NCBI GenBank assembly: GCA_020736575.1
Contig: JAGPYM010000017.1
Coordinates: forward strand, 496,001-560,000
Length of the DNA stretch: 64,000 nucleotides
Direction of reading: 5' to 3'
Source of the DNA: Thelonectria olida
Lineage: Eukaryota > Ascomycota > Sordariomycetes > Hypocreales > Nectriaceae
Part shown: positions 48,157-59,276 of the stretch, piece after piece
How the letters are laid out: each line of letters begins with the position of its first letter
How positions within the stretch are numbered: the stretch's first letter is position 1
Notes under the pieces: model-generated
The model's input: only the letters and a program-made list of their open reading frames with translations
The model's database searches: none
Told to the model about the DNA's origin: nothing
Translations under genes and position numbers: made by a program

Positions 48157-50207
48157 ACTCGACTGATGCTCTCCTGTACAGGACATTTCAGCATTCGAAT
48201 CGGCTCCTTCGAGCCCATCTGTATCATTATCGTACTCAGGCTGGACCAGACAGATATCACATTTGTTTCCGTTTTAATTTCCTTCGATTCTCTTGGATAT
48301 ACCACTGGGATATACAGCACCAAATGTCAGTGGATGGATGAGTTCACTGTTAGGACGGCGCTGGTTAGTGTTCCCGGCCCAGTTGGGACGATACACCAGT
48401 CGCAACTTGGAAGCATCTCTTGGCGTTCTTGGGCTTTGCCCAGGTTTACATGATGTCAAAGGCGGCACGGTTTCCCTGCTTCTTTTATGCTTACACCTTC
48501 CGGAAGCACCCGACTGCTCTTTGACACCTGTCAAACCTAATCCCTTCTGCTTTCTTTTTTTTGATTTTACGCATTACGATTCCCCTTTGTTCGAGACACT
48601 ACATGCGCAAGCGCATGTTCTTGTTTGGTCGCTTGAGATTGTTTTGCATTTGAGTTTTTGTTTTCTTGTCAGTCTTTTCAGACATGAGCGATCACGGTTC
48701 TATCTCACGAAAGGAGGGCGGATTTGGGGATTCACTGGGGCTGTTTGATTGAAAATAACGCTGACCTGGCACGACGCAAGGACGACTAGTTGGCAAGGTT
48801 TGGAAAGACGAATTCAAGACGAGGACGAGTGGCGTGGGCCGAAACCCTTCTATGGCGTCAGTCATGAATGGCATTAGAGACGGTGAATCATTGAGGACTG
48901 GAAATACCCTGAGAATCATTTTGATAGAGGAGGAATGAGAGACGCATGCATGGCCATAAAAATCCCCGCAGGACTGGGAAACAGGGCGGATGTATCTCGA
49001 CGACGTTAATGAAGGCCATATGGTATGTCTAACCATTAATTCTAGTGGATAGGATGGGCCTATTAGTCATAGTGTAATTGCTTGCCTGGATTGTAATTTT
49101 TAAACATGTCGCTTGCGCACCATGAAAGAGTGATGACTCGGACGTAAAAATCCAAAGTTCTCGGCTCGTTGGTTCATTTTCTTGATGCAAGTAAGACACT
49201 CTAGGAACACCGTTGGTGAGTGAAAGGAAATTTGAGTGGCTCAAACAACTGCAAGTGTTAGAGTCGAGGTGTTTTTCACACCTTGATATTGATCTGTTTG
49301 TTGACTTCTCAATTGGTATGATACTTTGGTTACTGACTACAACTGAGCGAGAATATGCTTGAACAACTGTTTGGCAATTTTGTAGTTGCACTCAGTAAGG
49401 GGTTCTGGTTGTATCAGGTTGTCGAGCAGCTGCCACTCCTGACGTCCAGGTACCTAGGTAATTGCGAGCCTTTGCCATAGGAACCTTCAAGTTGTCATAG
49501 ACCTCCACTTGCAGGATAACGACTGGGCGACTGCTCGCAATTGCAGGCTGAGGATCCATCGAGGCTTCTCGAAATGGTTGACACTTAGGCGATGATAGCG
49601 AAAGAAGGGAAGGACCTTGATATCAAACTCAACACGTAGTAGGTCAGGCAATTTGCATGATTATACCTAGTCATCTACTTCTACCTTGAATTTTGAATAT
49701 AGTTGAGAGTTGGACTTCAACTCCTATATCGAGGTCAGGTTCAATGCTTATTGGATCCTGTGACTGGCCAATTGAAATGGGCGCTAATGACCTCATCTGA
49801 GTGCCGGGCCGGATCATCAGGCGGCCGAGCGGAGATGACTCAGCAGGTCCCCGAATGGGAAAAGTCGTCTCGTGATGCCGACTTGCGGACCAGAGTGGCA
49901 AGCAAGCTAACGACACTCTCACATTCCGCCGATGCCTGCGCGCAATTCATCACGATGAGTATGGCTAAGTGAACTACTTTACGGAGCATTCTTCCAAATT
50001 TATCTGCATTATCTTTTCCACGCCTCATTACCCCCGAATTGCTTGAAATTCGTCGTCGCCAACTCCCCGGATCGCCTTGGAGGACGAGGTGCCCAACTTC
50101 TTTGCACGTCATCGGCCGGCCGGCTGGCCCGCCCTTTTCTCTTCGATTCGCATTCGCGAAGCGATCTGCGCGATCTCTAAGGTGTCTGTATTCAAGGAAC
50201 ACTGAAC
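48157..50207. other. 2 kb intergenic region, no gene seen
   Basis: Holds the 3' UTR of the C2H2 gene and the promoter of YME1. Minus-strand frames (48692-49036, 49029-49391, 49840-50331) have no recognisable content. A TGACTCA heptamer lies at 49836-49842, which is not more than chance would give. Confidence 0.55.
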
Positions 50208-52856
50208 ATGGCTTACAACGCGATGATGCTGCCGGTACGAGCCGATCGGAACTTCCCGAATATGTTATGACAAGGCTAACAACGATGATATAGAACGTGG
50301 CGGCTGCAACGACTGAACTTTGGCCTTCCATCGCGAATACCGTAATGGTCCCATGGAGGAGCTCAGCGAACTCGATTTCAAGACGGTCGCGCGATGAGAG
50401 AACTGCCGCTCAGCCATCTACAACCGACATCAAGGCGCTAGTTCCTCAACAAGTGAGTGCTGTGTGTCTCGATGAGTGCGCAACAGTGAAGCTGACAATA
50501 TAACCTAGCAACCCGAACCTCGACTTCCTGATTTCCTTCGAAACGCAAACCTCGGTACCCTGAAGGTTGGCGTTGGTGCTCAACACGTAGCCCCAACTCC
50601 CATCCAAATATCCGTTGCAAACCTGAGCCGTGTCGGACTCCAGGCTGCCAATCCGATTTTGCGACGACCTTACTTTCAACCTACCGTCTCCGCCGCTTCA
50701 TCCATTTTCCGCCCGTTCATGCGATCTTCCCCCGGCTCCCTATCATCTCGTAACTTGTCCACTCTCCGCGCTTTCAACTCTCAACATAGAGGTTTTGGAA
50801 CAGCAAATGGAATCTCCCGCAATCAGCTTGCATCTCATGAAGAATCGGCGAACAGAAACCCAGGCAATGCCAGCACCCAGAATGCGTTCTATCAGCTTCT
50901 TCTTCGAGCGAACATGCCTGCCATTCTTGTTGAACGATATCAATCTGGTCGATTCGCCACCAACCAGGCCACCGACGAGGCTTACCGTAAAGCACTTGCG
51001 TCGCTTGGTGCCGGTGTGACAAATGGAGCAAACCCAGCTGCCGCCAACCCCTACGCAAGGACTCAATGGCCAACCTTTGAACAGGCTGTTGGAAATGCTG
51101 CTGTATCTGGATCTGGAGTTGCTGCCAACATGGGCCACAAGGGTGAACCTATCCATGTCATTGTTCAAGAGTCTACGCGATCTGTTGTCTTCCGCTGGTT
51201 CAAGTTCTTGGCGATTTTCCTCGTGGTTACCTATCTTTGTTTCGCCGCTGTCACTATCCTGATTGAGACCCTTAGCACGTTCCGCCGAGGCCCTGGTGCG
51301 AAGCAGGACTCCGAAGTCAAGGCCGAGAAACAAACTACCCGATTCAGCGATGTTCATGGCTGTGACGAGGCTAAGGAGGAACTCCAAGAAGTGGTTGAGT
51401 TCTTGAAGAATCCCGAAAAGTTTACCGATCTTGGTGCCAAGCTTCCCAAGGGTGTACTTTTGGTTGGTCCTCCTGGAACTGGAAAGACGCTTCTTGCACG
51501 AGCTGTTGCTGGTGAGGCCGGAGTCCCTTTTTTCTACATGTCTGGTAGTGAGTTTGACGAGATCTTTGTCGGTGTTGGAGCCAAGCGCGTTCGTGAACTC
51601 TTCGCGGCAGCCAAGTCAAAGTCACCCGCGATTGTGTTCATTGACGAACTTGATGCCATAGGTGGCAAGCGCAATCCCAGAGATCAGGCTCATGCTAAGC
51701 AGACATTGAACCAACTCCTAACGGAACTCGATGGATTTGACCAGGAGACCAAGATCATTATTATCGGTGCTACCAACCTTCCCAAGATGCTCGACAAGGC
51801 CCTTACTCGTCCTGGACGTTTTGACCGTCATGTCAACGTTGAACTGCCTGATGTTCGCGGTCGAGTCGCTATTTTGAAGCACCACGCCCAGAAGATCAAG
51901 GTCTCTCCCGACGTTGACCTTGAGGCTATCGCTGCTCGCTGCCCTGGCCGATCTGGTGCCGAGCTTGAGAACATGCTTAATGTTGCCGCTCTCCGTGCTA
52001 GCCGAGCAAAGGCAAAGTTCGTTTCAAAGAATGACCTGGAGTGGGCGTTTGATCGCGTTACCATGGGCTCTGAGAGAAAATCAATGGTTGTCACCGAGAA
52101 AGAGAAGGAAATGACGGCTTATCACGAGGCTGGACATGCTCTCGTTCAGCTCTTTGACAAGGAGAGCTCGAGCACTTTGTACAAGGTAACCATCTTGCCC
52201 AAGGGCCCGTCATTGGGTCACACGGCCCAGCTACCCCAGATGGACAAGTATTCTTACACCGCCGCCGAGTACATGTCTAACATCCGAGTTTTGCTTGGAG
52301 GCAAGATGGCCGAAGAGATGCGCTACGGCGATGACAGGGTGACTTCTGGAGTTTCATCGGTAAGTTGTTATTGTTGTCATACTGGGCTTAATAAAAATAG
52401 AAACTAACGGATTGTGATTAGGACCTTGAGCGAGCCACGGATTTGAGCTTCATGATGGTCACGCTCTTCGGCATGTCCAGCACCCTCGGACCTGTGGAAT
52501 ATGGTCGCCGATATGAAAACCTCTCTTCATCAACCAAGGCCGCGATTGAGGGCGAGGTTCAGAAGACGCTGCGAAAGTCGTACGAGGATGTCAGAACGCT
52601 ACTGACCGAGAAGCGAAACGAGCTGGATCTGCTGGCCAAGGCGCTCGTTCAGTATGAGACCCTGGACAAGTCTGAGGTTGAGAAGGTCATTCGTGGAGAG
52701 ACCTTGCCGGGCCGTATCATTGTCCCTAAAGGACCTCTGACTATACCTATTCCCGAAGACACTCCTCAGCCACCTGGTCTCGGCGGAGTTGGACAACCTC
52801 AACCCCCTACTCCTGCGCCTCCTGCAGCTGCCGAGACATCAAACTCTAACAGCTGA
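50208..52856 (+). CDS. yme1: mitochondrial inner-membrane i-AAA protease
   Basis: Four exons (50208-50234, 50294-50452, 50509-52359, 52422-52856), GT-AG introns, 823 residues. It is an FtsH-type ATP-dependent zinc metalloprotease whose domains face the intermembrane space and degrade or process inner-membrane and intermembrane proteins. In order: an Arg/Ser/Ala-rich N-terminus as expected for a mitochondrial presequence; one transmembrane helix ([20 protein letters not shown]); an AAA+ module with Walker A GPPGTGKT (about 382-389), Walker [10 protein letters not shown], pore-loop FVG, and second region of homology ([15 protein letters not shown]); then the zinc site HEAGH (601-605) and the Asp ligand in DLERATD (D680), the first residue after the last intron. 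A single membrane helix and overall sequence favour YME1 (Neurospora IAP-1) over two-helix m-AAA proteases. The C-terminal tail is Pro-rich. The short first exon is the least certain part. Confidence 0.95.
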
Positions 52857-53654
52857 GGTCTCGGGCATTATTAACGTACCAGGCCAAATACATAGCACGG
52901 CCATAAATGGATGGTTTGACCCCAAGATGGTTAGACCATTGAAGGACGGACAGTCCGACTTGAGCGAATTTGTTCTTATTGAGCATCGAATATTGGCTGG
53001 TTATCGCTAGCGAGGCATGTCTGGATCATGGCCCCCCCTAGTGAGGAGAAGCAGTCGATCCCTAGCGAAGGGCGTTTAGAGTCGGCAAGCAATTTAACAG
53101 AGCGAAGGCAAAAGGTTCTGCTTGAAGGCTCAAAGAAGCTGGGCCGAGTCCTGACTGAGGTGGCGCGGCGCTATTGTTCTTTATGAGCCCGTGTAACTAC
53201 GATAAAAACAATCCCCCTCGGTGATAAAACCCTCAATTGTAATATTTTGTTTTGTATGGCTTCAAGAACTTATCGCCGATGACTGTATTCTGTGATGTTG
53301 ATGACCGAAAAGCCCTGAAACCCCGGTAGCCAAGTTTGTCGTAGGGTGATTATTAATGTTGATAGTGAGTTATCACAGCCAGCAGAGAGCCCGATTCGCT
53401 CATTTTCGTATCACTTGCGTACTTTCGGGCCATTCTTGATGTTATGTCCGACTTCGAACCCCCAACGCAATAATGACGAATGCGGGGCAAGGTGGGATGC
53501 TGGATGCATAAACCCCCCAATGTCGACAACTGTAGACATGATGAACTGACCGCCTTGAGACATTCAACACTGTCTTCGTTTTTTCCTCGTTTCCTCTACT
53601 GTGAATCCATTGAGAAGACACTTTATCGCCTCACTTCCAGACACGTTTGCTACA
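52857..53654. other. intergenic region, no gene seen
   Basis: 3' UTR of YME1 and promoter of the ketoreductase. No coding content seen. Confidence 0.55.
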
Positions 53655-54932
53655 ATGACCAAGGTTCTTCTTACAGGTATGTTCTCCATACAAGCTTGAT
53701 ATCATGCAGTGTCTCATACAATTAGGTGGTTCTGGCTTTATTGCTGGTGAGTAACAATTGGCCTTCGGAGCTGGCTATGTTGTGAGGTTTCATGAATCTG
53801 CTATGAGATATTCCCACACAACGATTTCCCGCTATACTGGCTCTAACCAACTCCCATTCTCACAGCCCACACTCTCGAGCAGCTCCTTAAGAAGGACTAC
53901 GCCGTAGTCACCACGGTTCGCTCCGAGGGCAAGGCTCAGAAAATCCGCGAAGCCCACAAAGATAAGGTCGATGCTGGCAAGCTAGAGGTCGTCATCGTGC
54001 CGGACATTGCCCAAGAGGGCGCCTTTGATGAGGTAGCCAAGACCCCTGGTATCGGTGCCGTGCTACACACTGCGAGCCCGTTTCATTTTCACATCAGTGA
54101 GTCCTTTCCTGTGCTCTTCCAAGCTTGAGAACAGCCGTTAAACTCAGGGGACAACCAATCGCTAACGCAATCAACAGCTGACCCAAAGAAAGACCTCATC
54201 GACCCAGCTGTGATTGGAACCACAGGCATCTTGAAGGCCCTCCATGCCTCAGCGTCTTCCGTCAAAAGGGTCGTCATCACGTCATCGTTCGCGTCAATCA
54301 TCGACGAGGCCAAGCTCACCGACCCAGAGACCACCTTCAGCGAAGCCAGCTGGAACCCCGTCACCGTCGAGGAGATCAGCCGGTCCCCCGCAACCGCCTA
54401 CCGCGCCTCCAAGAAGCTCGCCGAGCGCGCGGCCTGGGACTTCGTCGCGGCCAACAAGCCGTCCTTCGACCTCGTCACCATCTGCCCTCCCCTGGTTCTC
54501 GGCCCCGTCGTGCACCACCTCGCCACGCTCGACAGTATCAACACATCTAACGAGCGCGTCGTCGCTCTCCTGCGCGGCGGCTGGAAGGAAGGCATTCCTC
54601 CCAGCACGCCCGTGCCCATGTGGATTGACGTGCGCGACGCTGCGACGGCACACGTGCGCGCCCTTGAGGAGCCGAGCGCGGGCGGGAAGCGGCTGCTGGC
54701 CACGGCGGGCTGGTTCACGAACCGCGAGATTGCCGACATTGTGCGGGCCAAGTTCCCCGAATTCGCGGACAGGGTGCCCGGGGAGGAGGTTTCGGGCGGG
54801 GAGTTTCCTCCCAAGGAGCACATCTACAAGTATAACAACGATGAGACGAACAAGCTTCTGGGGATCGACTGGATCAAGCTGGAGAAGAGCGTGGTGGATT
54901 TGGTTGGATCGCTGAAGGAGCATGGGATTTGA
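53655..54932 (+). CDS. NAD(P)-dependent ketoreductase, extended SDR (GRE2/dihydroflavonol-reductase-like)
   Basis: Four exons (53655-53676, 53726-53746, 53866-54096, 54178-54932), GT-AG introns (the second 119 nt, long for this window), 342 residues, the normal family length. The Rossmann nucleotide motif TGGSGFIA (7-14) is assembled from exons of 22 and 21 nt plus the start of exon 3. The catalytic triad is Ser127/128 in VVITSSFASI with Tyr166 and Lys170 in YRASK. Family members reduce aldehydes, ketones or flavonoid-type carbonyls with NADPH in the cytosol. The physiological substrate is unknown. The C-terminal substrate region (ICPPLVLGPVVH, VDVRDAATAHVRALE) is typical. The gene lies downstream of YME1 with its own promoter space. 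Confidence 0.93.
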
Positions 54933-55309
54933 TGTGTTGGGAAGCCCAGTAAAACGAGCACATAACCTGTTAGGATACCTAAATATTCTAGTATAAGTCT
55001 TCGTAAAGTCCACCATGTCAAGTATTTGCATCCATATTTCAATGTCTGTGTCGAAGAATGCACACAACTGACTCTCGTAGGGGGTTAGTAACTAACATCG
55101 CCTACAGGCCAACTGAGCACCCCTTGCTGAATCGCGTGGATACCGCGCACCCGCAGCTCGGTTCAGCCACAACTCCAATTCCTGTGGCTGAGTACCGGTG
55201 TCTGTGTCCTCCCTCAAGGTTCTTCTCATATCCACCACCAGCATTCTCTCTTCAAGACCTTAACTAACCTTGACGACCTGGAGGCATACCTGCCTCGCAC
55301 ATTGCTACG
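54933..55309. other. short intergenic region
   Basis: 3' UTR of the ketoreductase and promoter of the Rpr2-type gene. Nothing else seen. Confidence 0.55.
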
Positions 55310-55885
55310 ATGGCCATTGAAGACATTCCCGGGACGGCTGAATACCTCACCAATGCGGCACATCTTCTACGCCTAACGGCTCCCGGAACTTCGGCCCATC
55401 TCATGAGCCATCGAAACCAACTCCTGTATGAACACAAGGCTTCGCAAACCGATATCCAACAGCAGCGGGCCTGCGGTGGCTGTGGTAATATCCATATCCC
55501 GCCAATCAACTGGAAGACGATTAAGCATGAGCCTGGCAAATCTTTGCAGAAACCGACAAGGGCTTTCGCGATGAGCTCGCGTCTTGGATTGAGCGTCCCC
55601 AACAGCAAACCATCCGTGACAACAGAGTCGTACAGGCTACTCCGCTGTGATAGGTGCAAACGCGAAACCAAGATCGCCCTTGGGCCTCCTGGACACGCTG
55701 TACGACTCAAGGCCAAAATGCCAGCCAAGGTCAAGAAGCCTGTTGCACCCGAGGCCCTCAAGCCCACAGCCAATGCTACCAGCAAGAAACGAGCGAAGAA
55801 TCGCAAAGCTGGGCTGCAGGCACTTCTATCGGGACAGCAAAAACAGGCATCGAATCCACTTAGCCTTGCCAACTTTATGAAATGA
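55310..55885 (+). CDS. RNase P/RNase MRP protein subunit, Rpr2/Rpp21/Snm1 type
   Basis: Intronless, 191 residues. Two CxxC pairs, CGGC (C55, C58) and CDRC (C113, C116), are separated by about 55 residues. They form the zinc-binding pattern of the Rpr2/Rpp21/Snm1 domain, preceded by a helical N-terminus (residues 8-40). The C-terminus is rich in Lys/Arg/Ala with KKRAKNRKAGLQALL, similar to fungal relatives. Family members are protein subunits of RNase P (5' maturation of pre-tRNA) or RNase MRP (pre-rRNA cleavage) in the nucleus and nucleolus. Sequence alone does not let me decide between Rpr2/Rpp21 and Snm1. ZPR1 starts 267 bp downstream on the same strand. Confidence 0.82.
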   Translation: MAIEDIPGTAEYLTNAAHLLRLTAPGTSAHLMSHRNQLLYEHKASQTDIQQQRACGGCGNIHIPPINWKTIKHEPGKSLQKPTRAFAMSSRLGLSVPNSKPSVTTESYRLLRCDRCKRETKIALGPPGHAVRLKAKMPAKVKKPVAPEALKPTANATSKKRAKNRKAGLQALLSGQQKQASNPLSLANFMK

Positions 55886-56152
55886 GTCAACCGGTCAATC
55901 GAGATATTCCACATTGCCATGATGCGTCAGGCCGTGGCAAGTCCAACGAGAGAGAAGGTTCGAGCCTCTGCTCCCAGCATCTGTCTGCAGGTTGGTGTCC
56001 ACCAATGTGGAAGGCGCCCACAGGCACCCGCCCACCATGACATAACGCCAAAAAAAGTTGCCCCTCCAAAAATTTGAACCCCTCCATCGAGTCACGACCA
56101 ATCCGACTCTCCTACGAAATACACCCAGAACGGTCAATACCCAACTGCAGTC

Positions 56153-57663
56153 ATGACGGCCGAAGACACGAACAAGGTGACACCTCAGCAGTTCTTTGAG
56201 ACCATCGGCGACAAGGTTAGCAAGTTTGCTCAACCCGATGGTGTCGAAACTGCCGAAGATGACCACCGCGCAGTCGAGGAGATTGAGTCCCTCTGCATGA
56301 ACTGCGGCGAGAATGTGAGTCTGCTCGCCGTGCTCTCGTCGTCAGATAATACTAACTTTGCGCCCAGGGAATCACTCGCCTTCTTCTCACAGCGATCCCC
56401 TACTTCCGCGAAATCGTCATCATGTCCTTCTCTTGCGAGCATTGCAACACCCAGAACAACGAGATTCAGGCCGCTGGAACGGTCCAGCCCAAGGGAACCT
56501 ACTACGAACTACGCCTAACAGCGCTCGCCGACTTTGCCCGGCAAGTCGTCAAGTCTGATACCGCTACCGTCAAATTCATCGAGCTGGATCTCGAGATCCC
56601 GGCTGGTCGTGGCCAGCTGACAAACGTCGAGGGCCTCCTCACTACCGTCGTCGATGATCTCGAGCTGGGACAGGAAGCGCGCAAGGAGCAAACCCCGGAG
56701 CTATACCCTAAGATCGCCGAGATCATCACAAAGGCTCGTGCCATGTTGTCTGGTGACTCATTCCCCTTCCGAGTCTTCATTGACGACCCTGCGGGCAACT
56801 CTTTCATCGCACCAGACCTAAAGGACGGTGTGGGCAAGTGGGAGAAGCACGAATATGCCCGAACCTCGGAGCAGAACGAGGCTCTTGGCCTCTCTAGCTC
56901 TGACCCCAATGCCGCCGCTGAGAAACAGAACCCCGGCTTGACAGAGGATGGTGAAATCATTCCCAACGAGGTCTACAGCTTCCCTGCGACTTGCCCTGGA
57001 TGCATGCACCCGTGCACCACCCACATGAAGATGGTCGATATTCCCCATTTTAAACAGGTCGTTCTCATGTCCACTGTCTGCGACGACTGCGGATACCGAT
57101 CCAACGATGTTAAGACTGGTGGTGAGATTCCCGAGTTGGGTGAGAAGATCATCCTGGAGGTCAAGGGCAGCACCGATCTTGCCCGTGACATTCTCAAAAG
57201 TGAGACGTGTGCTCTTGAGTGCCCCGAGCTCAACCTTCAGGTCAACCCCGGCACTCTGGGAGGTCGCTTTACCACGGTGGAGGGCCTCTTGACCAACGTC
57301 CGCAACGATCTTCACAGCCAGATTTACGAGGCCAACGGCGCTGGCCAAGGTGGAGATTCCCTCGGCTCTAACGAGAAGACTCAATGGGACGCGTTCTTCG
57401 CTGGTCTTGACAGCGCCATTGCTGGCGAAAAGCCCTTTACCATCATTCTCACCGATCCCTTTGCTAGCAGTTTCGTGCAGCCTCTCGTTGACCCGCCAGC
57501 TCCCGACCCCAGCATCAAGCGCGAAAACTATACCCGAACAGATGAGGAGGAGGAGGAGCTCGGGTTGAAGGATATGAAGCTCGAGGGCTATGAGGAGGAT
57601 GCGGAGAAGGAGAAGAAGGAAGAAAAGACAGAGGACAAGAAGGAGGGTGAGGATGGCAGGTAA
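56153..57663 (+). CDS. zpr1: zinc-finger protein ZPR1
   Basis: Two exons (56153-56314, 56368-57663), 53-nt GT-AG intron, 485 residues, almost exactly the yeast length. It has the duplicated ZPR1 architecture: zinc finger 1 (C48, C51, C77, C80; split by the intron), a beta-rich A domain, then zinc finger 2 (CPGCMHPC, CDDCGYRS) and a second A domain. The paired motifs VEGLLTTVVDDL and VEGLLTNVRNDL show the internal duplication. ZPR1 binds and helps fold eEF1A and moves between cytosol and nucleus. The C-terminal tail is Glu/Lys-rich. Confidence 0.97.
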
Positions 57664-59276
57664 CAAAGGTTGGTGACAAACTTAGAGACGAAGGAAGGCA
57701 GCAATGAATAAAAGCATGAGATATGATGACCTTTGGATCTAGTATCAGGCTTTCTTCTGTTTCTTTGGCATGTGACTGACATGGCGAAGGTGAGGTGACG
57801 GACAATGGATCCGTGAAGCACCCATCCCACTTTCGCTTCCCAACCCTTGGATTAGCGTATAAAAGCTGACAAGGCTGTCAATCTGTGCAAATTGAATGAG
57901 CTCCAAAACCAATACGCGGATCGTTTACCGACCGGACGGGAGTGAAGGCACAGCATGAAGGCGCAGTGGGAGTTGGTTCGTCGCGGAAGTTTCTCCGCGG
58001 GGCTGGCAGGTAGGTCCTTAAAATAGTACCCGGGACCAAGAAAGACTATTTCAACGTTAAAGCCTCGGCTCCAAGCCAACGGTGAATGCATTGACTAATT
58101 TCCATTCTCGATTCGCAGATTTTGGGTGGGCAAGCACAACTCTGGAATGTGACCAGAGTCACGCCAGCGCCTCGCAGGATTCTAGGCCCAGTGCCCAAGA
58201 GTCCCCGCAGCGGGCGTCTGCGTGGAGCGAGGTTGGCCAAGACAAGGCCAAGTGAGACGAGTGAAAGCGGAAAGCATTGCGACAGTTAAGCGTATTTTAG
58301 CCACGAATCAAAAAACAACAGTCTCATTGTTTGTCACCCACCAATGCGGCAGTCCTCATCGGCGCCCCTCTCGACGCATTCGCCAGAGCCAGCTGCTTTG
58401 CCTTTTGCACTTTGCCTCGTTCGTGCGCTCGTTACACTGCCGCAAAGCCAAATCGAGCCTCAGAGGCATCTTCTTTTCGGCCTGGTAGGGCCAGCGCAGA
58501 GCCTCACGGTGTGCTGTGCTGTGCTGTGCTGTGTTGGTCAGCCGAAGCCGGATTCGGGGCCTTGGCTCATTTCCCCTGCGTCACATCCGTCCCTGCTGGG
58601 CTGTGCAAACCCAAACAAGAGAGCAGCTTGCCAGCCAGCCCTGTCAGCCCTATCGTCTGCAACCCCGCATCAACAAGAGGTCCGCCCGCAGCGGTGAAGA
58701 TGCTCCGATCTCGAGGTGGGAGGATTCGCATGTACGCACGCCTGTGAGCGGCGGTTTTGTTGTGCATGATTGCGTTTGCGTGACGAGGGAGGGTTGTACG
58801 GTTGCAGATGGGTTGCCTTTGGTGCTACGAGGGCATCCGACCTGCCTTATCATTCACTTCTGCGCCCCCTTCCTTGTGACTATAAGTAGATGTGTTAAAA
58901 TAGAGCAAAGACCTGGCTCATCGACTGCCGAATGACGCGGCGCCAAGGCAGTGTGCGTTGGCCCCCAAAGTCGCTCCCCTCACCATTCTTGAGTTCAGCT
59001 CAGAAGCCAAATCGTGTCCGGGCGAATAGAAGCTGCAGGTGGCGTGGATGTGACTATTCCAGCCCCCAACTTCAGCCGCAAGAAAAGGTGCTGGTTCGCT
59101 CCCGGGGATCCTCTGGACGGAACAGGCCTGGACCAGGCTGAGCTGGGATCCAAATCCTTCAAGTACGAATACAACCTGACTTTGTTTTCTATTTCCTTGT
59201 TTTGTTTTCCTTTCGTTATTGTCTCAAATCCGTCCTTCATTGCAGACTATCGGCGCTGCTGATCTCGTCTTTCATC
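57664..59276. other. 1.6 kb intergenic region, no gene seen
   Basis: 3' UTR of ZPR1 and promoter of the membrane glycoprotein gene. Contains a GTGCT pentanucleotide repeat (58509-58535). Frames at 58222-58935 are Cys/Arg/Ser-rich and unconvincing. The bases before 59277 (ending around TTCATTGCAG at about 59245) could include a 5' UTR intron acceptor. Confidence 0.5.
58509..58535. repeat. (GTGCT)n pentanucleotide repeat
   Basis: About five tandem GTGCT units in non-coding DNA. Confidence 0.85.

Noticed and set aside
49840..50331. 163-codon minus-strand frame overlapping the YME1 start
   Set aside because: Antisense shadow across YME1 exons 1-2; the plus-strand splice model explains the region better.
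50659..52407. Reading YME1 as a single-exon gene
   Set aside because: That frame has no good ATG at its start and loses the Asp zinc ligand and tail at its end; the four-exon model restores both.
53440..53475. Minus-strand GGGGGTTCGAAG resembling a tRNA B box
   Set aside because: No A box, D-arm or closing acceptor stem at the right distance.
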